Notes: generated by a model not told the origin, from the sequence alone. Counted from the stretch's first letter, positions 1-12,477 are shown. The stretch: 64,000 nt of DNA from Pseudomonas fluorescens NCIMB 11764 (GCF_000293885.2 NZ_CP010945.1:248001-312000); one strand, 5' to 3'. Translations and numbers: made by a program.

Positions 1-2
1 TC

Positions 3-137
3 ACCCTGGACAACGCTGCGCCACTGGTGGCCCACGGGGTCGATCTGCTGGCGGTGGTCCACGGCCTGTTTGGCGCCGAAAGCACGGCGGAAGTCACCCG
101 TCGCGCCCGCGCCTTTAATGCCCTGCTTTCCAAGTAG
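3..137 (+). CDS. thiE: Thiamine-phosphate synthase, C-terminal end (partial)
   Basis: Only the last 44 codons are present; the gene begins outside the window. The frame reads [21 protein letters not shown] and ends at TAG 135-137. This matches the last strand and helix of the ThiE TIM barrel. In that family the enzyme joins the pyrimidine and thiazole halves of thiamine in the cytoplasm. hemL begins 29 bp downstream on the same strand; a thiE-hemL neighbourhood is usual in Pseudomonas. The identification rests on recognising this tail, so it is good but not complete. Confidence 0.85.
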   Translation, partial: TLDNAAPLVAHGVDLLAVVHGLFGAESTAEVTRRARAFNALLSK

Positions 138-166
138 CCTTAAAAGTCTGATTTGAGAGTCCCATC

Positions 167-1450
167 ATGTCTCGTTCCGAAACCCTGTTTGCCAATGCCC
201 AGAAACACATTCCCGGTGGCGTGAACTCGCCTGTTCGCGCATTCAAGAGCGTGGGTGGCACGCCGTTGTTCTTCAAACACGCGGAAGGCGCCTACGTCAC
301 CGACGAAGACAACAAGCGCTATGTGGATTACGTCGGCTCCTGGGGCCCGATGATCCTCGGCCACAGCCATCCGGACGTGCTGGACGCGGTACGCAAACAG
401 CTGGAGCACGGCTTGTCGTACGGGGCCCCGACCGAGATGGAAACCGAAATGGCCGACCTGGTCTGCTCGATCGTGCCGTCGATGGAAATGGTGCGCATGG
501 TCAGCTCCGGCACCGAAGCGACCATGAGCGCGATTCGCCTGGCCCGCGGTTTTACCGGCCGCGACAGCATCATCAAGTTCGAAGGCTGCTACCACGGTCA
601 CTCTGACAGCCTGCTGGTCAAGGCCGGTTCCGGCGCCTTGACCCAAGGCGTGCCGAGCTCGGCCGGCGTACCGGCATCCTTTGCCAAGCACACCCTGACC
701 CTGCCGTTCAACGACATCGACGCCGTGGCAACCATGCTCGCCGAAGTTGGCCAGGACGTGGCCTGCATCATCGTCGAGCCGGTGGCCGGCAACATGAACT
801 GCGTACCGCCGGCGCCGGGCTTCCTCGAAGGCCTGCGGACCCTGTGCGACAAGCACGGCGTGGTGCTGATTTTCGACGAAGTGATGACCGGTTTCCGCGT
901 CGCTCTCGGCGGTGCTCAAGCGCATTACGGCGTCACGCCAGACCTGACCACGTTCGGCAAGATCATCGGTGGCGGCATGCCGGTTGGCTGCTTCGGCGGC
1001 AAACGCGAAATCATGTCGCACATCGCGCCACTGGGCCCGGTTTATCAGGCGGGCACCTTGTCGGGTAACCCGCTGGCGATGGCGGCCGGTCTGACGACTT
1101 TGCGCCTGATCAGCCGCCCCGGCTTCCACGCCGAACTGAGCGACTACACCAGCCGCCTGCTCGATGGCCTGCAACAGCGCGCCGATGCTGCCGGCATTCC
1201 GTTCGTGACCACGCAGGCCGGCGGCATGTTCGGCCTGTACTTCAGCGGCGCCGACGACATCGTCACGTTTGATGATGTGATGGCCAGCGACGCGAAGCTG
1301 TTCGGCCGTTTCTTCCACCTGATGCTCGAAGGCGGCGTGTACCTGGCGCCGAGTGCATTCGAAGCCGGCTTCACCTCGATTGCCCACGGCGAAACCGAGT
1401 TGAAACTGACACTGGATGCCGCCGAGCGCGCATTTGCCGCACTGAAATAA
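167..1450 (+). CDS. hemL: Glutamate-1-semialdehyde 2,1-aminomutase
   Basis: This PLP enzyme converts glutamate-1-semialdehyde to 5-aminolevulinate, the last step of the C5 route to tetrapyrroles. The 427 residues match the normal family length. The N-terminus ([23 protein letters not shown]) is diagnostic of HemL. The PLP-contacting [10 protein letters not shown] is at about 235-244 and the Schiff-base lysine is K265 in [12 protein letters not shown]. The start ATG lies 29 bp after thiE. A hairpin with a following T-run closes the unit downstream. Nothing unusual was seen. Confidence 0.97.
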   Translation: MSRSETLFANAQKHIPGGVNSPVRAFKSVGGTPLFFKHAEGAYVTDEDNKRYVDYVGSWGPMILGHSHPDVLDAVRKQLEHGLSYGAPTEMETEMADLVCSIVPSMEMVRMVSSGTEATMSAIRLARGFTGRDSIIKFEGCYHGHSDSLLVKAGSGALTQGVPSSAGVPASFAKHTLTLPFNDIDAVATMLAEVGQDVACIIVEPVAGNMNCVPPAPGFLEGLRTLCDKHGVVLIFDEVMTGFRVALGGAQAHYGVTPDLTTFGKIIGGGMPVGCFGGKREIMSHIAPLGPVYQAGTLSGNPLAMAAGLTTLRLISRPGFHAELSDYTSRLLDGLQQRADAAGIPFVTTQAGGMFGLYFSGADDIVTFDDVMASDAKLFGRFFHLMLEGGVYLAPSAFEAGFTSIAHGETELKLTLDAAERAFAALK

Positions 1451-1459
1451 TGCTGAGCC

Positions 1460-1491
1460 GCTGACGTTGGCGATTGCCAGCGTCAGCTTTT
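1460..1491 (+). terminator. Rho-independent terminator of hemL
   Basis: A 12-bp stem (1460-1471 with 1476-1487, one G-U pair) encloses the loop GATT and is followed by TTTTG. It begins 9 bp after the hemL stop codon. Confidence 0.8.
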
Positions 1492-1586
1492 GCCTACATT
1501 CCAGCGTCTTTTCTTACTCATCTGCCGATAATCCCCCGTAAACCGGGCGATATATTCCCCGCGCAGCAGAAAAACGAGTAAAGACT

Positions 1587-1616
1587 TTGTAAGGTTGGCC
1601 CTGCTTATTTCATAAT
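1587..1616 (+). promoter_or_regulatory. Candidate sigma-70 promoter of the Sel1-repeat gene
   Basis: TTGTAA at 1587-1592 and CATAAT at 1611-1616 are separated by 18 bp. They lie 59 bp upstream of the ATG at 1675. The match is fair and is not supported by other evidence. Confidence 0.4.
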
Positions 1617-1674
1617 GCGCGCTTATTGGATCCCTCGATGGGTCCGCGCGCCCCTCAGAGGTAAGTCGATTCCC

Positions 1675-2229
1675 ATGAACCGCACCGGCCGCGCCCTTGC
1701 ATTGGGCTGCCTGTTGCTCCTTCAGCCCCTGCTCGCGCTCGCACAAGCAGGCGGCAACTCGTTGTTAATCCCAGCGATGGGTCGCTGCACCCTCAATACC
1801 CAGCCGCAAGACCTGGAACAGGCGCTCGCCGCCTGCCAGAAAGCGTCGGATGACGGGGATGCGCAAGCGCAATACGAGTTGGGTGAGTTCTACTACGACG
1901 GCAAAAACACCCCGCGCGACCTCAAGAAAGCCCTGGATTACTTCGAAAAGGCCTCGCTGCAAGGCCATGCCCAGGCGCAATTCAAACTCGGCACCATGTT
2001 CTTCCACGGCGAAGGCGTACCGGCCAATAACGTCCAGGCGTATATCGTGCTGAAAATGGCCGCGGTCAATGGGGCGGAAGAAGCGCTGGATACTGCGGAC
2101 GAAGTCGCCGAGAAGATGCCGCGTGAAGAACTTGAGGTAGCGACTCAGGTGCTTGGGCAGATCTTCCGCAAGTACCTGATGGAATTGCAAAGCGCCGATG
2201 GGCGTACACCGTTTTCGCCACTGCCCTGA
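1675..2229 (+). CDS. Secreted Sel1-repeat (TPR-like) protein
   Basis: A 184-residue protein. The ATG at 1675 was chosen because AGAGGT lies at 1657-1662 and because this start puts a clean signal peptide at the N-terminus (basic MNRTGR, a leucine-rich core, then ALAQA cleavage near residue 25). Two Sel1-type repeats follow at about residues 60-130 (AQAQYELGEFYYDGK and AQAQFKLGTMFFHGEG), with a helical tail. Sel1 repeats bind proteins and are common in periplasmic regulators. No catalytic motif is visible and the partner is unknown. It sits alone between hemL and a REP pair. Confidence 0.8.
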   Translation: MNRTGRALALGCLLLLQPLLALAQAGGNSLLIPAMGRCTLNTQPQDLEQALAACQKASDDGDAQAQYELGEFYYDGKNTPRDLKKALDYFEKASLQGHAQAQFKLGTMFFHGEGVPANNVQAYIVLKMAAVNGAEEALDTADEVAEKMPREELEVATQVLGQIFRKYLMELQSADGRTPFSPLP

Positions 2230-2243
2230 TTGACGCAGGCCCC

Positions 2244-2377
2244 TGTGACGAGGGAGCTTGCTCCCGCTCGGCTGCGCAGCAGTCGTAACGTCAAACAATG
2301 CGGTGAATCAGAAAAACGGTGTTTGCAGAGTTTAGGGCCGCTTCGCGCCCCAGCGGGAGCAAGCTCCCTCGCCACAA
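2244..2377. repeat. REP doublet, class A
   Basis: Two inverted copies of the Pseudomonas palindrome with core GAGGGAGCTTGCTCCCGCT occupy 2244-2286 and 2335-2376, head to head around a 48-bp spacer. This is the usual doublet arrangement. It lies between the convergent Sel1-repeat gene and the DUF1820 gene. Confidence 0.85.
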
Positions 2378-2408
2378 ACAACCCAGTTCATTTCAAAAGC
2401 TTTCCTGC

Positions 2409-2738
2409 TTACTTCTCCGGCATCGGCATCGGAAACGGCATGACATTGCCGACCGCGCCGCGGGCTTCGCTGATTTTCGGCGTGCCAAGACGCTCGACTT
2501 CGTCGATGCGCACGATCGAATGCATCGGCACAAAACTGCGCACGACACCTTCGAACTGAGCCTTGAGCTTCTCTTCGCTCGGGTCGACGACCACTTGCGT
2601 GCGCTCGCCAAAGACGAACTCTTCCACTTCCAGGAAGCCCCACAGATCACTTTGATAGATCTGCTTGGCGTACATTTCGTACACCTGGCCCTGGTTGAGG
2701 AAAATCACCTTGTAGATTGGAGCTTCACGTTTGGTCAT
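2409..2738 (-). CDS. DUF1820 family protein
   Basis: A 109-residue cytosolic protein starting MTKREAPIYKVIFLNQGQVYEMYAK. It resembles the DUF1820 family, short proteobacterial proteins of unknown function. The sequence alternates short strands and ends in a proline/methionine-rich tail (PFPMPMPEK). An upstream extension stays open but runs antisense through miaB, so the ATG at 2738 is taken as the start. It is divergent from miaB with 135 bp between the two start codons. No function can be given. Confidence 0.85.
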   Translation of the reverse strand: MTKREAPIYKVIFLNQGQVYEMYAKQIYQSDLWGFLEVEEFVFGERTQVVVDPSEEKLKAQFEGVVRSFVPMHSIVRIDEVERLGTPKISEARGAVGNVMPFPMPMPEK

Positions 2739-2833
2739 GGTGGGCGAGCAACACATCGGGGGATAAAAATGAGGGCGCGAACTATAGCATAGCCACCGGA
2801 CGCACAGCGGTAGGAACCTTGGAGCATGTTCCC

Positions 2834-2839
2834 TATAAT
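2834..2839 (+). promoter_or_regulatory. Candidate -10 element of miaB
   Basis: A perfect TATAAT lies 35 bp before the miaB ATG. No convincing -35 hexamer is found 16-18 bp upstream, so this is only half a promoter. Confidence 0.4.
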
Positions 2840-2873
2840 GCGCGGTTCTTTGAATCACGTGATGACTGTATCC

Positions 2874-4202
2874 ATGGCCAAGAAGCTTTACATCGAAACC
2901 CACGGTTGCCAGATGAACGAGTACGACAGCTCGCGCATGGTCGATCTGCTGGGCGAACACCAGGCCCTGGAAGTCACCGCTCGCGCTGAAGACGCCGACG
3001 TGATCCTGCTCAACACCTGTTCGATCCGCGAACGCGCCCAGGACCGGGTGTATTCCCAGCTCGGCCGCTGGCGTGAACTGAAACTGGCGAACCCGGAGAT
3101 GGTGATTGCCGTCGGCGGTTGTGTCGCCAGTCAGGAAGGCGCCGCCATCCGCGATCGCGCTCCTTATGTCGACGTGGTCTTCGGCCCGCAAACACTGCAC
3201 CGCCTGCCGGAAATGATCGACGCCGCCCGCGCCACCAAATTGCCGCAAGTGGACGTCTCGTTCCCGGAAATCGAAAAATTCGACCATTTGCCGGAGCCGC
3301 GCATCGATGGCCCGAGCGCTTACGTCTCGGTCATGGAAGGCTGCAGCAAATACTGCACGTTCTGCGTAGTGCCCTACACTCGCGGCGAAGAAGTCAGCCG
3401 ACCGTTCGATGACGTGATTGCCGAAATCATCCACCTCGCTGAAAACGGCGTGCGGGAAGTGACGTTGTTGGGCCAGAACGTCAACGGCTATCGCGGCACC
3501 ACCCACGACGGTCGCCTCGCGGATCTGGCCGAGTTGATTCGTGTCGTCGCGGCTGTCGATGGCATCGATCGGATTCGCTACACCACGTCCCATCCGCTCG
3601 AGTTCTCCGACAGCCTGATCCAGGCTCACGCCGAAGTGCCGGAGCTGGTGAAGCACCTGCACCTGCCGGTGCAATCCGGTTCGGACCGCATTCTTTCGGC
3701 GATGAAGCGCAACCACACCGCGCTGGAATACAAATCCAAACTGCGCAAGTTGCGCGCGGCCGTGCCAGGGATCTGCATCAGCTCGGACTTTATCGTCGGC
3801 TTCCCCGGCGAGACCGAAAAAGACTTCGAACAAACCATGAAACTGATCGAAGACGTCGGTTTCGACTTCTCCTATTCGTTTGTCTACAGCCAGCGCCCGG
3901 GCACGCCGGCAGCCGATCTGGCCGACGAAACGCCGGAAGAGCTGAAAAAAGAACGACTGAACGCCCTGCAACATCGCCTGAACCAGCAGGGTTTCGAGAT
4001 CAGCCGACAAATGGTCGGTTCGATCCAGCGGATTCTGGTCACCGATTACTCGAAAAAAGACCCCGGCGAGCTGCAAGGCCGGACCGAGAATAACCGGATC
4101 GTCAACTTCCGCTGCGACAATCCAACCCTGATCGGCCAATTCGCCGATGTGCACATCGATGCGGCGCAACCGCACTCGCTGCGGGGTTCACTGATCCAGT
4201 AA
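2874..4202 (+). CDS. miaB: tRNA-2-methylthio-N6-dimethylallyladenosine synthase
   Basis: This radical-SAM methylthiotransferase adds the 2-methylthio group to i6A37 of tRNAs reading UNN codons. With the ATG at 2874 the protein has 442 residues, the family norm. The N-terminal UPF0004 domain carries three cluster cysteines, C12, C49 and C83. The radical-SAM triad is C157, C161 and C164 in [15 protein letters not shown] domain occupies about the last 65 residues. An in-frame ATG at 2862 would add only MTVS and cannot be excluded. Neither start has a strong ribosome binding site. Confidence 0.97.
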   Translation: MAKKLYIETHGCQMNEYDSSRMVDLLGEHQALEVTARAEDADVILLNTCSIRERAQDRVYSQLGRWRELKLANPEMVIAVGGCVASQEGAAIRDRAPYVDVVFGPQTLHRLPEMIDAARATKLPQVDVSFPEIEKFDHLPEPRIDGPSAYVSVMEGCSKYCTFCVVPYTRGEEVSRPFDDVIAEIIHLAENGVREVTLLGQNVNGYRGTTHDGRLADLAELIRVVAAVDGIDRIRYTTSHPLEFSDSLIQAHAEVPELVKHLHLPVQSGSDRILSAMKRNHTALEYKSKLRKLRAAVPGICISSDFIVGFPGETEKDFEQTMKLIEDVGFDFSYSFVYSQRPGTPAADLADETPEELKKERLNALQHRLNQQGFEISRQMVGSIQRILVTDYSKKDPGELQGRTENNRIVNFRCDNPTLIGQFADVHIDAAQPHSLRGSLIQ

Positions 4203-4222
4203 CCCCCGTCACAGAGAACCTT

Positions 4223-4314
4223 TGTGGCGAGGGGATTTATCCCCGTTGGGTTGCGCAGCAGCCCCAAAAACAGGACTGCTGAGCAGCCCAACGGGGATAA
4301 ATCCCTTCACCACA
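4223..4314. repeat. REP doublet, diverged class A
   Basis: Two inverted arms read GGCGAGGGGATTTATCCCCG (from 4225) and its near complement ending at 4314. The core is GGGATTTATCCCC rather than GGGAGCTTGCTCCC, so this is a subfamily of the class A palindrome. It lies between miaB and the PhoH-like gene. Confidence 0.8.
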
Positions 4315-4418
4315 GTTCAGGCGTCAAATTTCAGCATCCATTTAAGAGCTTTCGCACCCGCCTCACTGGCGTTATCCTTGATTTCATCTTAATTGCCCCA
4401 GGGCGGCTAAATACGACC

Positions 4419-5423
4419 TTGAACGCACCCATAGAACCACATCGTTTCATCCTCGAGCCCTTTGAGGCTCGCCGCTTCGCCAATCTGTGCGGGATGTTCG
4501 ACGAGCACCTGCGCTTGATCGAGCAACGCCTGACCATCGAGATCCGCAACCGCGGAAACCAGTTCGAGCTGATCGGCGACCCCAAACACACCACCTCCGC
4601 GGAAAACCTCCTGCGCCGTCTGTACCGGGAAACCAAAGGTACCGAGCTGTCGCCGGACGTGGTTCACCTGTTCCTGCAGGAATCGGCCGTCGAAGCGCTG
4701 GACAACGTTTCCCCGTCCGAACCCTCCGTGGCCCTGCGCACCAAGAAAGGCATGATTCGCCCTCGTGGCTTGAATCAGTTGCGCTACGTGAAGGAAATCC
4801 TCGGTAACGACATCAACTTCGGCATCGGTCCGGCCGGTACCGGCAAGACCTATCTGGCCGTCGCCTGCGCGGTAGACGCGCTGGAACGCGAGCAGATCCG
4901 GCGCATCCTGCTGGTCCGACCGGCGGTTGAAGCGGGCGAAAAACTCGGCTTCCTGCCGGGCGACCTGTCGCAAAAGATCGACCCGTACCTGCGCCCGCTC
5001 TACGACGCACTCTACGAAATGCTCGGCTTCGAATACGTCGCCAAGCTGATCGAGCGCCAGGTGATCGAAGTTGCGCCGCTGGCCTACATGCGCGGTCGCA
5101 CGCTGAACAACAGTTTCATCATCCTCGACGAAAGCCAGAACACCACCGTCGAGCAGATGAAAATGTTCCTGACCCGGATCGGCTTCGGCTCCACGGCGGT
5201 CATCACCGGTGACATCACCCAGGTCGACCTGCCCAAAGGCACCAAGTCCGGGCTGCACCATGTGATCGAAGTGCTGAAAGACGTGCCGGGCATCAGCTTC
5301 ACCCATTTCATGCCCAAGGACGTTGTGCGCCATCCACTGGTGCAGCGGATCGTCGAAGCCTATGAGCGCTTCGAGAATCGCGTGGCCGACGAAACGCCAA
5401 AGGACAGTCGCCGCGATGCTTGA
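4419..5423 (+). CDS. PhoH-like ATPase (YbeZ family)
   Basis: A 334-residue cytosolic P-loop ATPase. Walker A is GPAGTGKT at 137-144, with a downstream ILDESQN Walker B. YbeZ is the usual partner of the endoribonuclease YbeY and is linked to RNA metabolism and heat stress. The start is read as TTG at 4419, giving the typical N-terminus [19 protein letters not shown]. Longer in-frame translations run back into the REP element and look non-coding. The last codons overlap the ybeY start (5416). The genes ybeY, corC and lnt follow on the same strand, a conserved operon. Confidence 0.92.
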   Translation: MNAPIEPHRFILEPFEARRFANLCGMFDEHLRLIEQRLTIEIRNRGNQFELIGDPKHTTSAENLLRRLYRETKGTELSPDVVHLFLQESAVEALDNVSPSEPSVALRTKKGMIRPRGLNQLRYVKEILGNDINFGIGPAGTGKTYLAVACAVDALEREQIRRILLVRPAVEAGEKLGFLPGDLSQKIDPYLRPLYDALYEMLGFEYVAKLIERQVIEVAPLAYMRGRTLNNSFIILDESQNTTVEQMKMFLTRIGFGSTAVITGDITQVDLPKGTKSGLHHVIEVLKDVPGISFTHFMPKDVVRHPLVQRIVEAYERFENRVADETPKDSRRDA

Positions 5424-5910
5424 GCTTGATCTGCAACTCGCGACTGAAGCGCCCGCCCCCAGCGAAGCCGAGTTCCGCCAATGGTGCGAACTGGCCCTGC
5501 GCCAGCGTACCGCCGACTCCGAAATGACCATTCGCCTGGTTGACGAAGCCGAAGGCCGCGAACTGAACCACACCTGGCGGCAGAAAGATTACGCCACCAA
5601 CGTGCTGTCGTTTCCGGCCGATGTGCCTGATGAGTTTCTCGATATCCCGCTGCTGGGCGATCTGGTGATCTGCGTGGCGGTGGTCGAGCGCGAAGCCGCG
5701 GAACAAGGCAAGGAGCCAACGGCCCACTGGGCACATCTGGTCATTCACGGCTGCTTGCATCTGCTGGGTTACGACCATATAGATGACGACGAAGCCGAAG
5801 AAATGGAAGCGCTGGAACGAACGTTGCTTGCCGAACTGGGCTATCCCGATCCGTACGCGGACGACGAAATTGAAACATCCACTATCGTGACAACAAAGGA
5901 TTCAGAGTAA
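5416..5910 (+). CDS. ybeY: Endoribonuclease YbeY / rRNA maturation factor
   Basis: This metal-dependent single-strand endoribonuclease acts in 16S rRNA 3' maturation and 70S quality control. It has 164 residues. The zinc-binding signature [11 protein letters not shown] gives ligands H111, H115 and H121. The family strand [15 protein letters not shown] precedes it. The ATG at 5416 lies inside the end of the PhoH-like gene (8-bp overlap), suggesting translational coupling. corC starts 5 bp after its stop. Confidence 0.96.
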   Translation: MLELDLQLATEAPAPSEAEFRQWCELALRQRTADSEMTIRLVDEAEGRELNHTWRQKDYATNVLSFPADVPDEFLDIPLLGDLVICVAVVEREAAEQGKEPTAHWAHLVIHGCLHLLGYDHIDDDEAEEMEALERTLLAELGYPDPYADDEIETSTIVTTKDSE

Positions 5911-5915
5911 TCGCT

Positions 5916-6755
5916 ATGAGCGAAGATCGATCGAGCAACGGGCAGAAGTCATGGCTGGGTAAACTCACCCAGGCTTTTGCCCACGAGCCGAAGAACCGCC
6001 AGGAGCTGCTGGAGCTTCTGCGCGATGCGCACCAAAACAAGTTGCTGGACAGCGAAGCGCTGGCCATCGTCGAAGGCGCCATCCAGGTTGCGGACTTGCA
6101 AGTACGGGACATCATGGTCCCGCGCTCGCAGATGATCAGCATCAAGGCGACCCAGACACCCCGCGAGTTTTTGCCGGCCGTGGTCGACTCGGCCCACTCC
6201 CGTTACCCGGTCATCGGCGAAAGCCACGATGACGTGATGGGCGTGCTGCTGGCCAAGGACTTGCTGCCGTTGATCCTCAAGGAGAACGGCGACAGCTTCA
6301 ACATCAAGGACCTGCTGCGTCCGGCCACCTTCGTGCCCGAGTCCAAGCGCCTGAATGTGCTGCTGCGCGAGTTCCGCGCCAACCACAACCACATGGCCAT
6401 CGTTATCGATGAGTACGGCGGTGTGGCGGGTCTGGTGACCATCGAAGACGTACTGGAACAGATCGTCGGCGACATCGAAGACGAGCACGACGTCGAAGAA
6501 GACAGCTACATCAAGCCTCTTCCCAGCGGTGATTTCCTGGTCAAGGCCCTGACGCCGATCGAAAACTTCAACGAGTTCTTCGACAGCGAATTCTCCAACG
6601 ACGAGTTCGACACCGTCGGTGGCCTCGTGATGAGCGCGTTCGGGCACTTGCCAAAACGCAATGAAATCACTGAAATCGGCCCCTATCGCTTCCGCATCCT
6701 GAACGCCGACAGCCGTCGGATTCACTTGCTGCGCCTGACGCCTATTGCCCGGTAA
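5916..6755 (+). CDS. corC: HlyC/CorC family transporter-associated protein (YbeX)
   Basis: A 279-residue soluble protein. A tandem CBS pair (about 65-190) includes RDIMVPRSQM and the motif IVIDEYGGVAGLVTIEDVLEQIVGDIEDE. A CorC_HlyC C-terminal domain (about 205-275) follows. Family members are linked to magnesium/cobalt efflux and to ribosome-related stress in the ybeZ-ybeY-ybeX-lnt cluster. There is no membrane domain, so it is the YbeX type rather than the larger transporter. It sits 5 bp after ybeY and 14 bp before lnt. Confidence 0.93.
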   Translation: MSEDRSSNGQKSWLGKLTQAFAHEPKNRQELLELLRDAHQNKLLDSEALAIVEGAIQVADLQVRDIMVPRSQMISIKATQTPREFLPAVVDSAHSRYPVIGESHDDVMGVLLAKDLLPLILKENGDSFNIKDLLRPATFVPESKRLNVLLREFRANHNHMAIVIDEYGGVAGLVTIEDVLEQIVGDIEDEHDVEEDSYIKPLPSGDFLVKALTPIENFNEFFDSEFSNDEFDTVGGLVMSAFGHLPKRNEITEIGPYRFRILNADSRRIHLLRLTPIAR

Positions 6756-6769
6756 TTCTAAGGATTGAA

Positions 6770-8293
6770 ATGCATCGTATGACCCGCCCCGGCTGGCCCG
6801 GTAACCTGCTGGCCGTGGCGGCCGGTGCACTCACCACCCTGGCCCTGGCGCCGTTCGACATTTGGCCGCTGGCGTTGCTGGCGGTCGGCTTTTTCTACGC
6901 CGGCTTACGTGAACTGAGCCCCCGCCAGGCCCTGGGCCGTGGCTGGTGCTTCGGTTTCGGCCTGTTTGGCGCCGGCACCAGCTGGATCTACTACAGCATT
7001 CACAACTTTGGCGGCGCTTCGGTGCTGCTCGCCGGGTTCCTGATGCTGCTGTTCACCGCGGCGATTGCCTGGTTCTTCGCACTGCCGGCCTGGATCTGGG
7101 CGCGCTGGTTGCGTCGCAACGAGGCGCCGCTGGCCGATGCCATGGCGTTTGCGGCGTTGTGGGTCGGCCAGGAAGCGTTTCGCGGCTGGTTCCTCACCGG
7201 CTTCCCGTGGCTTTATTCCGGTTACAGTCAGCTCGACGGCCCGTTGGCCGGGCTCGCCCCCGTAGGCGGGATGTGGCTGGTGTCCTTCACCCTGGCCTTG
7301 ACCGCCGCACTGATCTACAACGCTTCGCGCCTGATCAAGACCGGTCGCAAAGCCTTTATCGTGGCGGGTGCGCTGCTGTTGGTCGGCCCTTGGGTCGCCG
7401 GCATCACGCTTAAAGGCCATGCCTGGACCAGCCCGTCTGGCCCTGCGCTGAGCGTCGCGGCGATTCAAGGCAATATCGAACAAAGCATGAAGTGGGACCC
7501 GGCGCAGCTCAACGCGCAGCTGGCGCTGTACCGCGACATGAGCTTCAGCTCGAAACGGGTCGACCTGCTGATCTGGCCGGAAACGGCGGTCCCGGTGCTC
7601 AAGGAGTCCGCCGAGGGCTACCTGAGCATGATGGGCAATTTCGCCGCAGAGCGTAAAACCGCACTGATCACCGGCGTACCCATCCGCCAGGAAGTCCGCC
7701 ACGAGAAGCGTTTTTTCAACGGCATCACCGTCGTCGGCGAAGGCGACGGCACTTACCTCAAGCAGAAGCTGGTGCCGTTCGGCGAATACGTGCCATTGCA
7801 GGACATACTGCGCGGCCTGATCGCCTTCTTCGACCTGCCAATGTCGGACTTTGCCCGCGGCCCCGCCGATCAGGCGATGCTGCAAGCCAAGGGCTATCAG
7901 ATTGCGCCGTACATCTGCTACGAAGTGGTTTACCCGGAGTTTGCCGCCAGCCTCGCGGCTCGCAGCGATCTGTTGCTGACCATCAGCAACGACACCTGGT
8001 TCGGCACTTCCATCGGCCCGTTGCAACATTTGCAGATGGCGCAGATGCGCGCGCTGGAGGCCGGCCGCTGGATGATCCGTGCCACCAACAACGGCGTGAC
8101 CGGGCTCATCAACCCGTTCGGTCAGATCACCACGCAGATCCCGCAGTTCGAACGCGGCATCCTGTACGGCGAAGTGGTTCCAATGCATAACCTGACGCCT
8201 TACCTGCAATGGCGTTCGTGGCCGTTGATCATCGTGTGCGTGTTGTTGTTTGGCTGGGCGTTGATCGCGAACCGGATGGCCAAAACCGTTTAA
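6770..8293 (+). CDS. lnt: Apolipoprotein N-acyltransferase
   Basis: This inner-membrane enzyme adds the third acyl chain to the N-terminal cysteine of lipoproteins. The 507 residues are normal length. Six or more hydrophobic segments fill residues 1-200. A periplasmic nitrilase-like domain follows, with catalytic E271 (LIWPETAVP), K333 (KQKLVPFGEY) and C383 (YICYEVVYP). A last membrane helix is near 480-500. It is the final gene of the phoH-like/ybeY/corC/lnt run. The window encodes several lipoproteins that would be substrates (LptE, a transglycosylase, RlpA, the MORN/C13 protein, YceK-like). Confidence 0.97.
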   Translation: MHRMTRPGWPGNLLAVAAGALTTLALAPFDIWPLALLAVGFFYAGLRELSPRQALGRGWCFGFGLFGAGTSWIYYSIHNFGGASVLLAGFLMLLFTAAIAWFFALPAWIWARWLRRNEAPLADAMAFAALWVGQEAFRGWFLTGFPWLYSGYSQLDGPLAGLAPVGGMWLVSFTLALTAALIYNASRLIKTGRKAFIVAGALLLVGPWVAGITLKGHAWTSPSGPALSVAAIQGNIEQSMKWDPAQLNAQLALYRDMSFSSKRVDLLIWPETAVPVLKESAEGYLSMMGNFAAERKTALITGVPIRQEVRHEKRFFNGITVVGEGDGTYLKQKLVPFGEYVPLQDILRGLIAFFDLPMSDFARGPADQAMLQAKGYQIAPYICYEVVYPEFAASLAARSDLLLTISNDTWFGTSIGPLQHLQMAQMRALEAGRWMIRATNNGVTGLINPFGQITTQIPQFERGILYGEVVPMHNLTPYLQWRSWPLIIVCVLLFGWALIANRMAKTV

Positions 8294-8315
8294 TCGCAGC
8301 GCCTGCAAAAGATTT

Positions 8316-9077
8316 TCAGCGGTAAAACAATGAATACCCGATCTGGCCCACCGCCTCATTCATCAGCTGCCCGCTCTGCCAGATCGACTTGAACTCAGGC
8401 ATCCAGCCACCCAATGGCCGGGCATTGTCCACGCTTAGGAACCCCACTGGTGCGGGCACCACCTCAAATCCTGCTTTCTGGAAACTCCAGACCGCCCGCG
8501 GCATGTGCCAGGCCTGCGTCACGACCACAACACGCTTGATCCCCTGTGGCAGCAACACCTCGGCACTGAACTGCGCATTTTCCCAGGTTGTACGGCTGCG
8601 CCCTTCCTGCCAACGCACGGTTACACCGAAATCATCGAGTAACGAGTCCGCCATCAATCGGGCTTCTGTCGGTGGCGTGCCGTAATGCAGGCCGCCACTG
8701 GTCAGGATCGGCAAGCCTGACGCCTTGGCCAGTCTTGCGGCATAACGTTCTCGCTCCAGACCGACACCGGTCGGCTGATCGTCGCCCCAAGCCAGATCGC
8801 CCCGCTCACGCCCGGAACCCAGCACCACGATCGCATCAGCGCGCTGACTCAGGGTCGCCCATTCGGTGCGATCCAGCGCCGGCTCCCGCTCCAGCGCCTT
8901 GGCGCTCCATTGCACTACCACCGGCAAACTCATCAGCCAGAAGCCACCGAAGCCCAGCGCAAAGCACAGTCCGGCCAGCCGTGGCCTCGAGCGGCGAAAC
9001 CACCAGGCAAGCGCCAGCAACAGCAATAAAATGCCGGGCGGCAGCAGAAGTTGTTTTACGAAATAACGAAAAGGCAT
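8316..9077 (-). CDS. YdcF/ElyC-like DUF218 membrane protein
   Basis: A 253-residue protein with two N-terminal hydrophobic helices (about 8-25 and 34-58), then a DUF218 domain. That domain has ADAIVVLGSGRERG near 85, TSGG near 126, and TWENAQFSAE and VVTQAWHMPRAV towards the C-terminus. The two-helix architecture matches ElyC, an inner-membrane protein linked to envelope and lipid-carrier homeostasis in E. coli. The domain is also shared with SanA. It is convergent with lnt, 22 bp apart. Function by family only. Confidence 0.85.
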   Translation of the reverse strand: MPFRYFVKQLLLPPGILLLLLALAWWFRRSRPRLAGLCFALGFGGFWLMSLPVVVQWSAKALEREPALDRTEWATLSQRADAIVVLGSGRERGDLAWGDDQPTGVGLERERYAARLAKASGLPILTSGGLHYGTPPTEARLMADSLLDDFGVTVRWQEGRSRTTWENAQFSAEVLLPQGIKRVVVVTQAWHMPRAVWSFQKAGFEVVPAPVGFLSVDNARPLGGWMPEFKSIWQSGQLMNEAVGQIGYSLFYR

Positions 9078-9184
9078 CGAGCATCTCCAGAAGATGCTCG
9101 AAGCCTAAGTGGATTGACGCAATGCGACAACAAATGCGGAAGGACTATGCTTCAAAAAACCATGTGTCATGGCTTCAAGTGCCC

Positions 9185-9505
9185 TTACTTGAATTGCAGA
9201 GACCGGACCTTTACCGCGTCCCTGCCCGGTGCCTTGTCCTTGAGCCAGATGATCTTGGCCGAACGTGGTGCGTCTAGTTGCTTCACTGCTTCTGACAAGC
9301 ATCCGTGTGTTTCACGTTCACAGCGGTCCAGATACGCCTTGACCAGTGCAAATTCTGCGGGGCTCAGGCCACGCAACTCCAGCTCAAGGGGGCATTCATC
9401 GCGCAATCGGCCAGCGGTTTTTGCCGCGTCCAGGGCCATTCCCAGACGATCGATCAGTCTTTCGTACAGCTCCGGCTTTGTAACTTTTTGCTGTGACTCA
9501 ACCAT
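9185..9505 (-). CDS. Hypothetical protein, conserved position upstream of leuS
   Basis: A 106-residue, mostly helical, charged cytosolic protein beginning MVESQQKVTKPELYERLIDRLG. The segment LELRGLSPAEFALVKAYLDRC is likely a helix-turn-helix-like bundle, and the C-terminus is basic (KAPGRDAVKVRSLQFK). No signal peptide or catalytic motif was seen. An unnamed gene in this position between lnt and leuS is expected from the P. aeruginosa map. Codon use agrees with its neighbours. The family was not recognised and no function can be assigned. Confidence 0.65.
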   Translation of the reverse strand: MVESQQKVTKPELYERLIDRLGMALDAAKTAGRLRDECPLELELRGLSPAEFALVKAYLDRCERETHGCLSEAVKQLDAPRSAKIIWLKDKAPGRDAVKVRSLQFK

Positions 9506-9724
9506 CCCTCACCTCATTGAAGATAAGACTCACTCCCCATTTAGAGCTTAGCTTCGCTGAACAAACCGGCTGGATGCCGCGACCAACGGCCCTCGCGACC
9601 CTTTTTGCAGGACGCGCGGCAGTAATCAGGGTTTCCCTCGGTAGAGTGCGGTCATGTATGCTACGGCGCTTCCTGTAACTCCACTTCCAGCTCGCTTGGG
9701 CACCGCAACGCCGATTTGGCGTGA

Positions 9725-12391
<2,667 letters not shown>

Positions 12392-12399
12392 TTGGATCA

Positions 12400-12420
12400 G
12401 GCGCCAGGGAGCCTGGCGCC
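12400..12420 (+). other. Intercistronic hairpin leuS-lptE
   Basis: GGCGCCAGG and CCTGGCGCC form a perfect 9-bp stem around GAG, 8 bp after leuS. There is no T-run, so it is more likely an mRNA-stability or attenuation element than a full terminator. Confidence 0.45.
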
Positions 12421-12477
12421 GAGTAAAACCTTTCGGGCCGCACGGTCGGCCCACATGGTTTCAAGGGGAGCAACAAG

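Noticed and set aside
140..1387. Long open frame opposite hemL (415 codons)
   Set aside because: It is antisense to a certain gene and its translation is His/Arg/Ala-rich in the way of high-GC shadow frames. No family is recognisable.
2739..4175. Long N-terminal extension of the DUF1820 gene
   Set aside because: The extension is antisense to miaB. The family protein starts at MTKREAPIYK.
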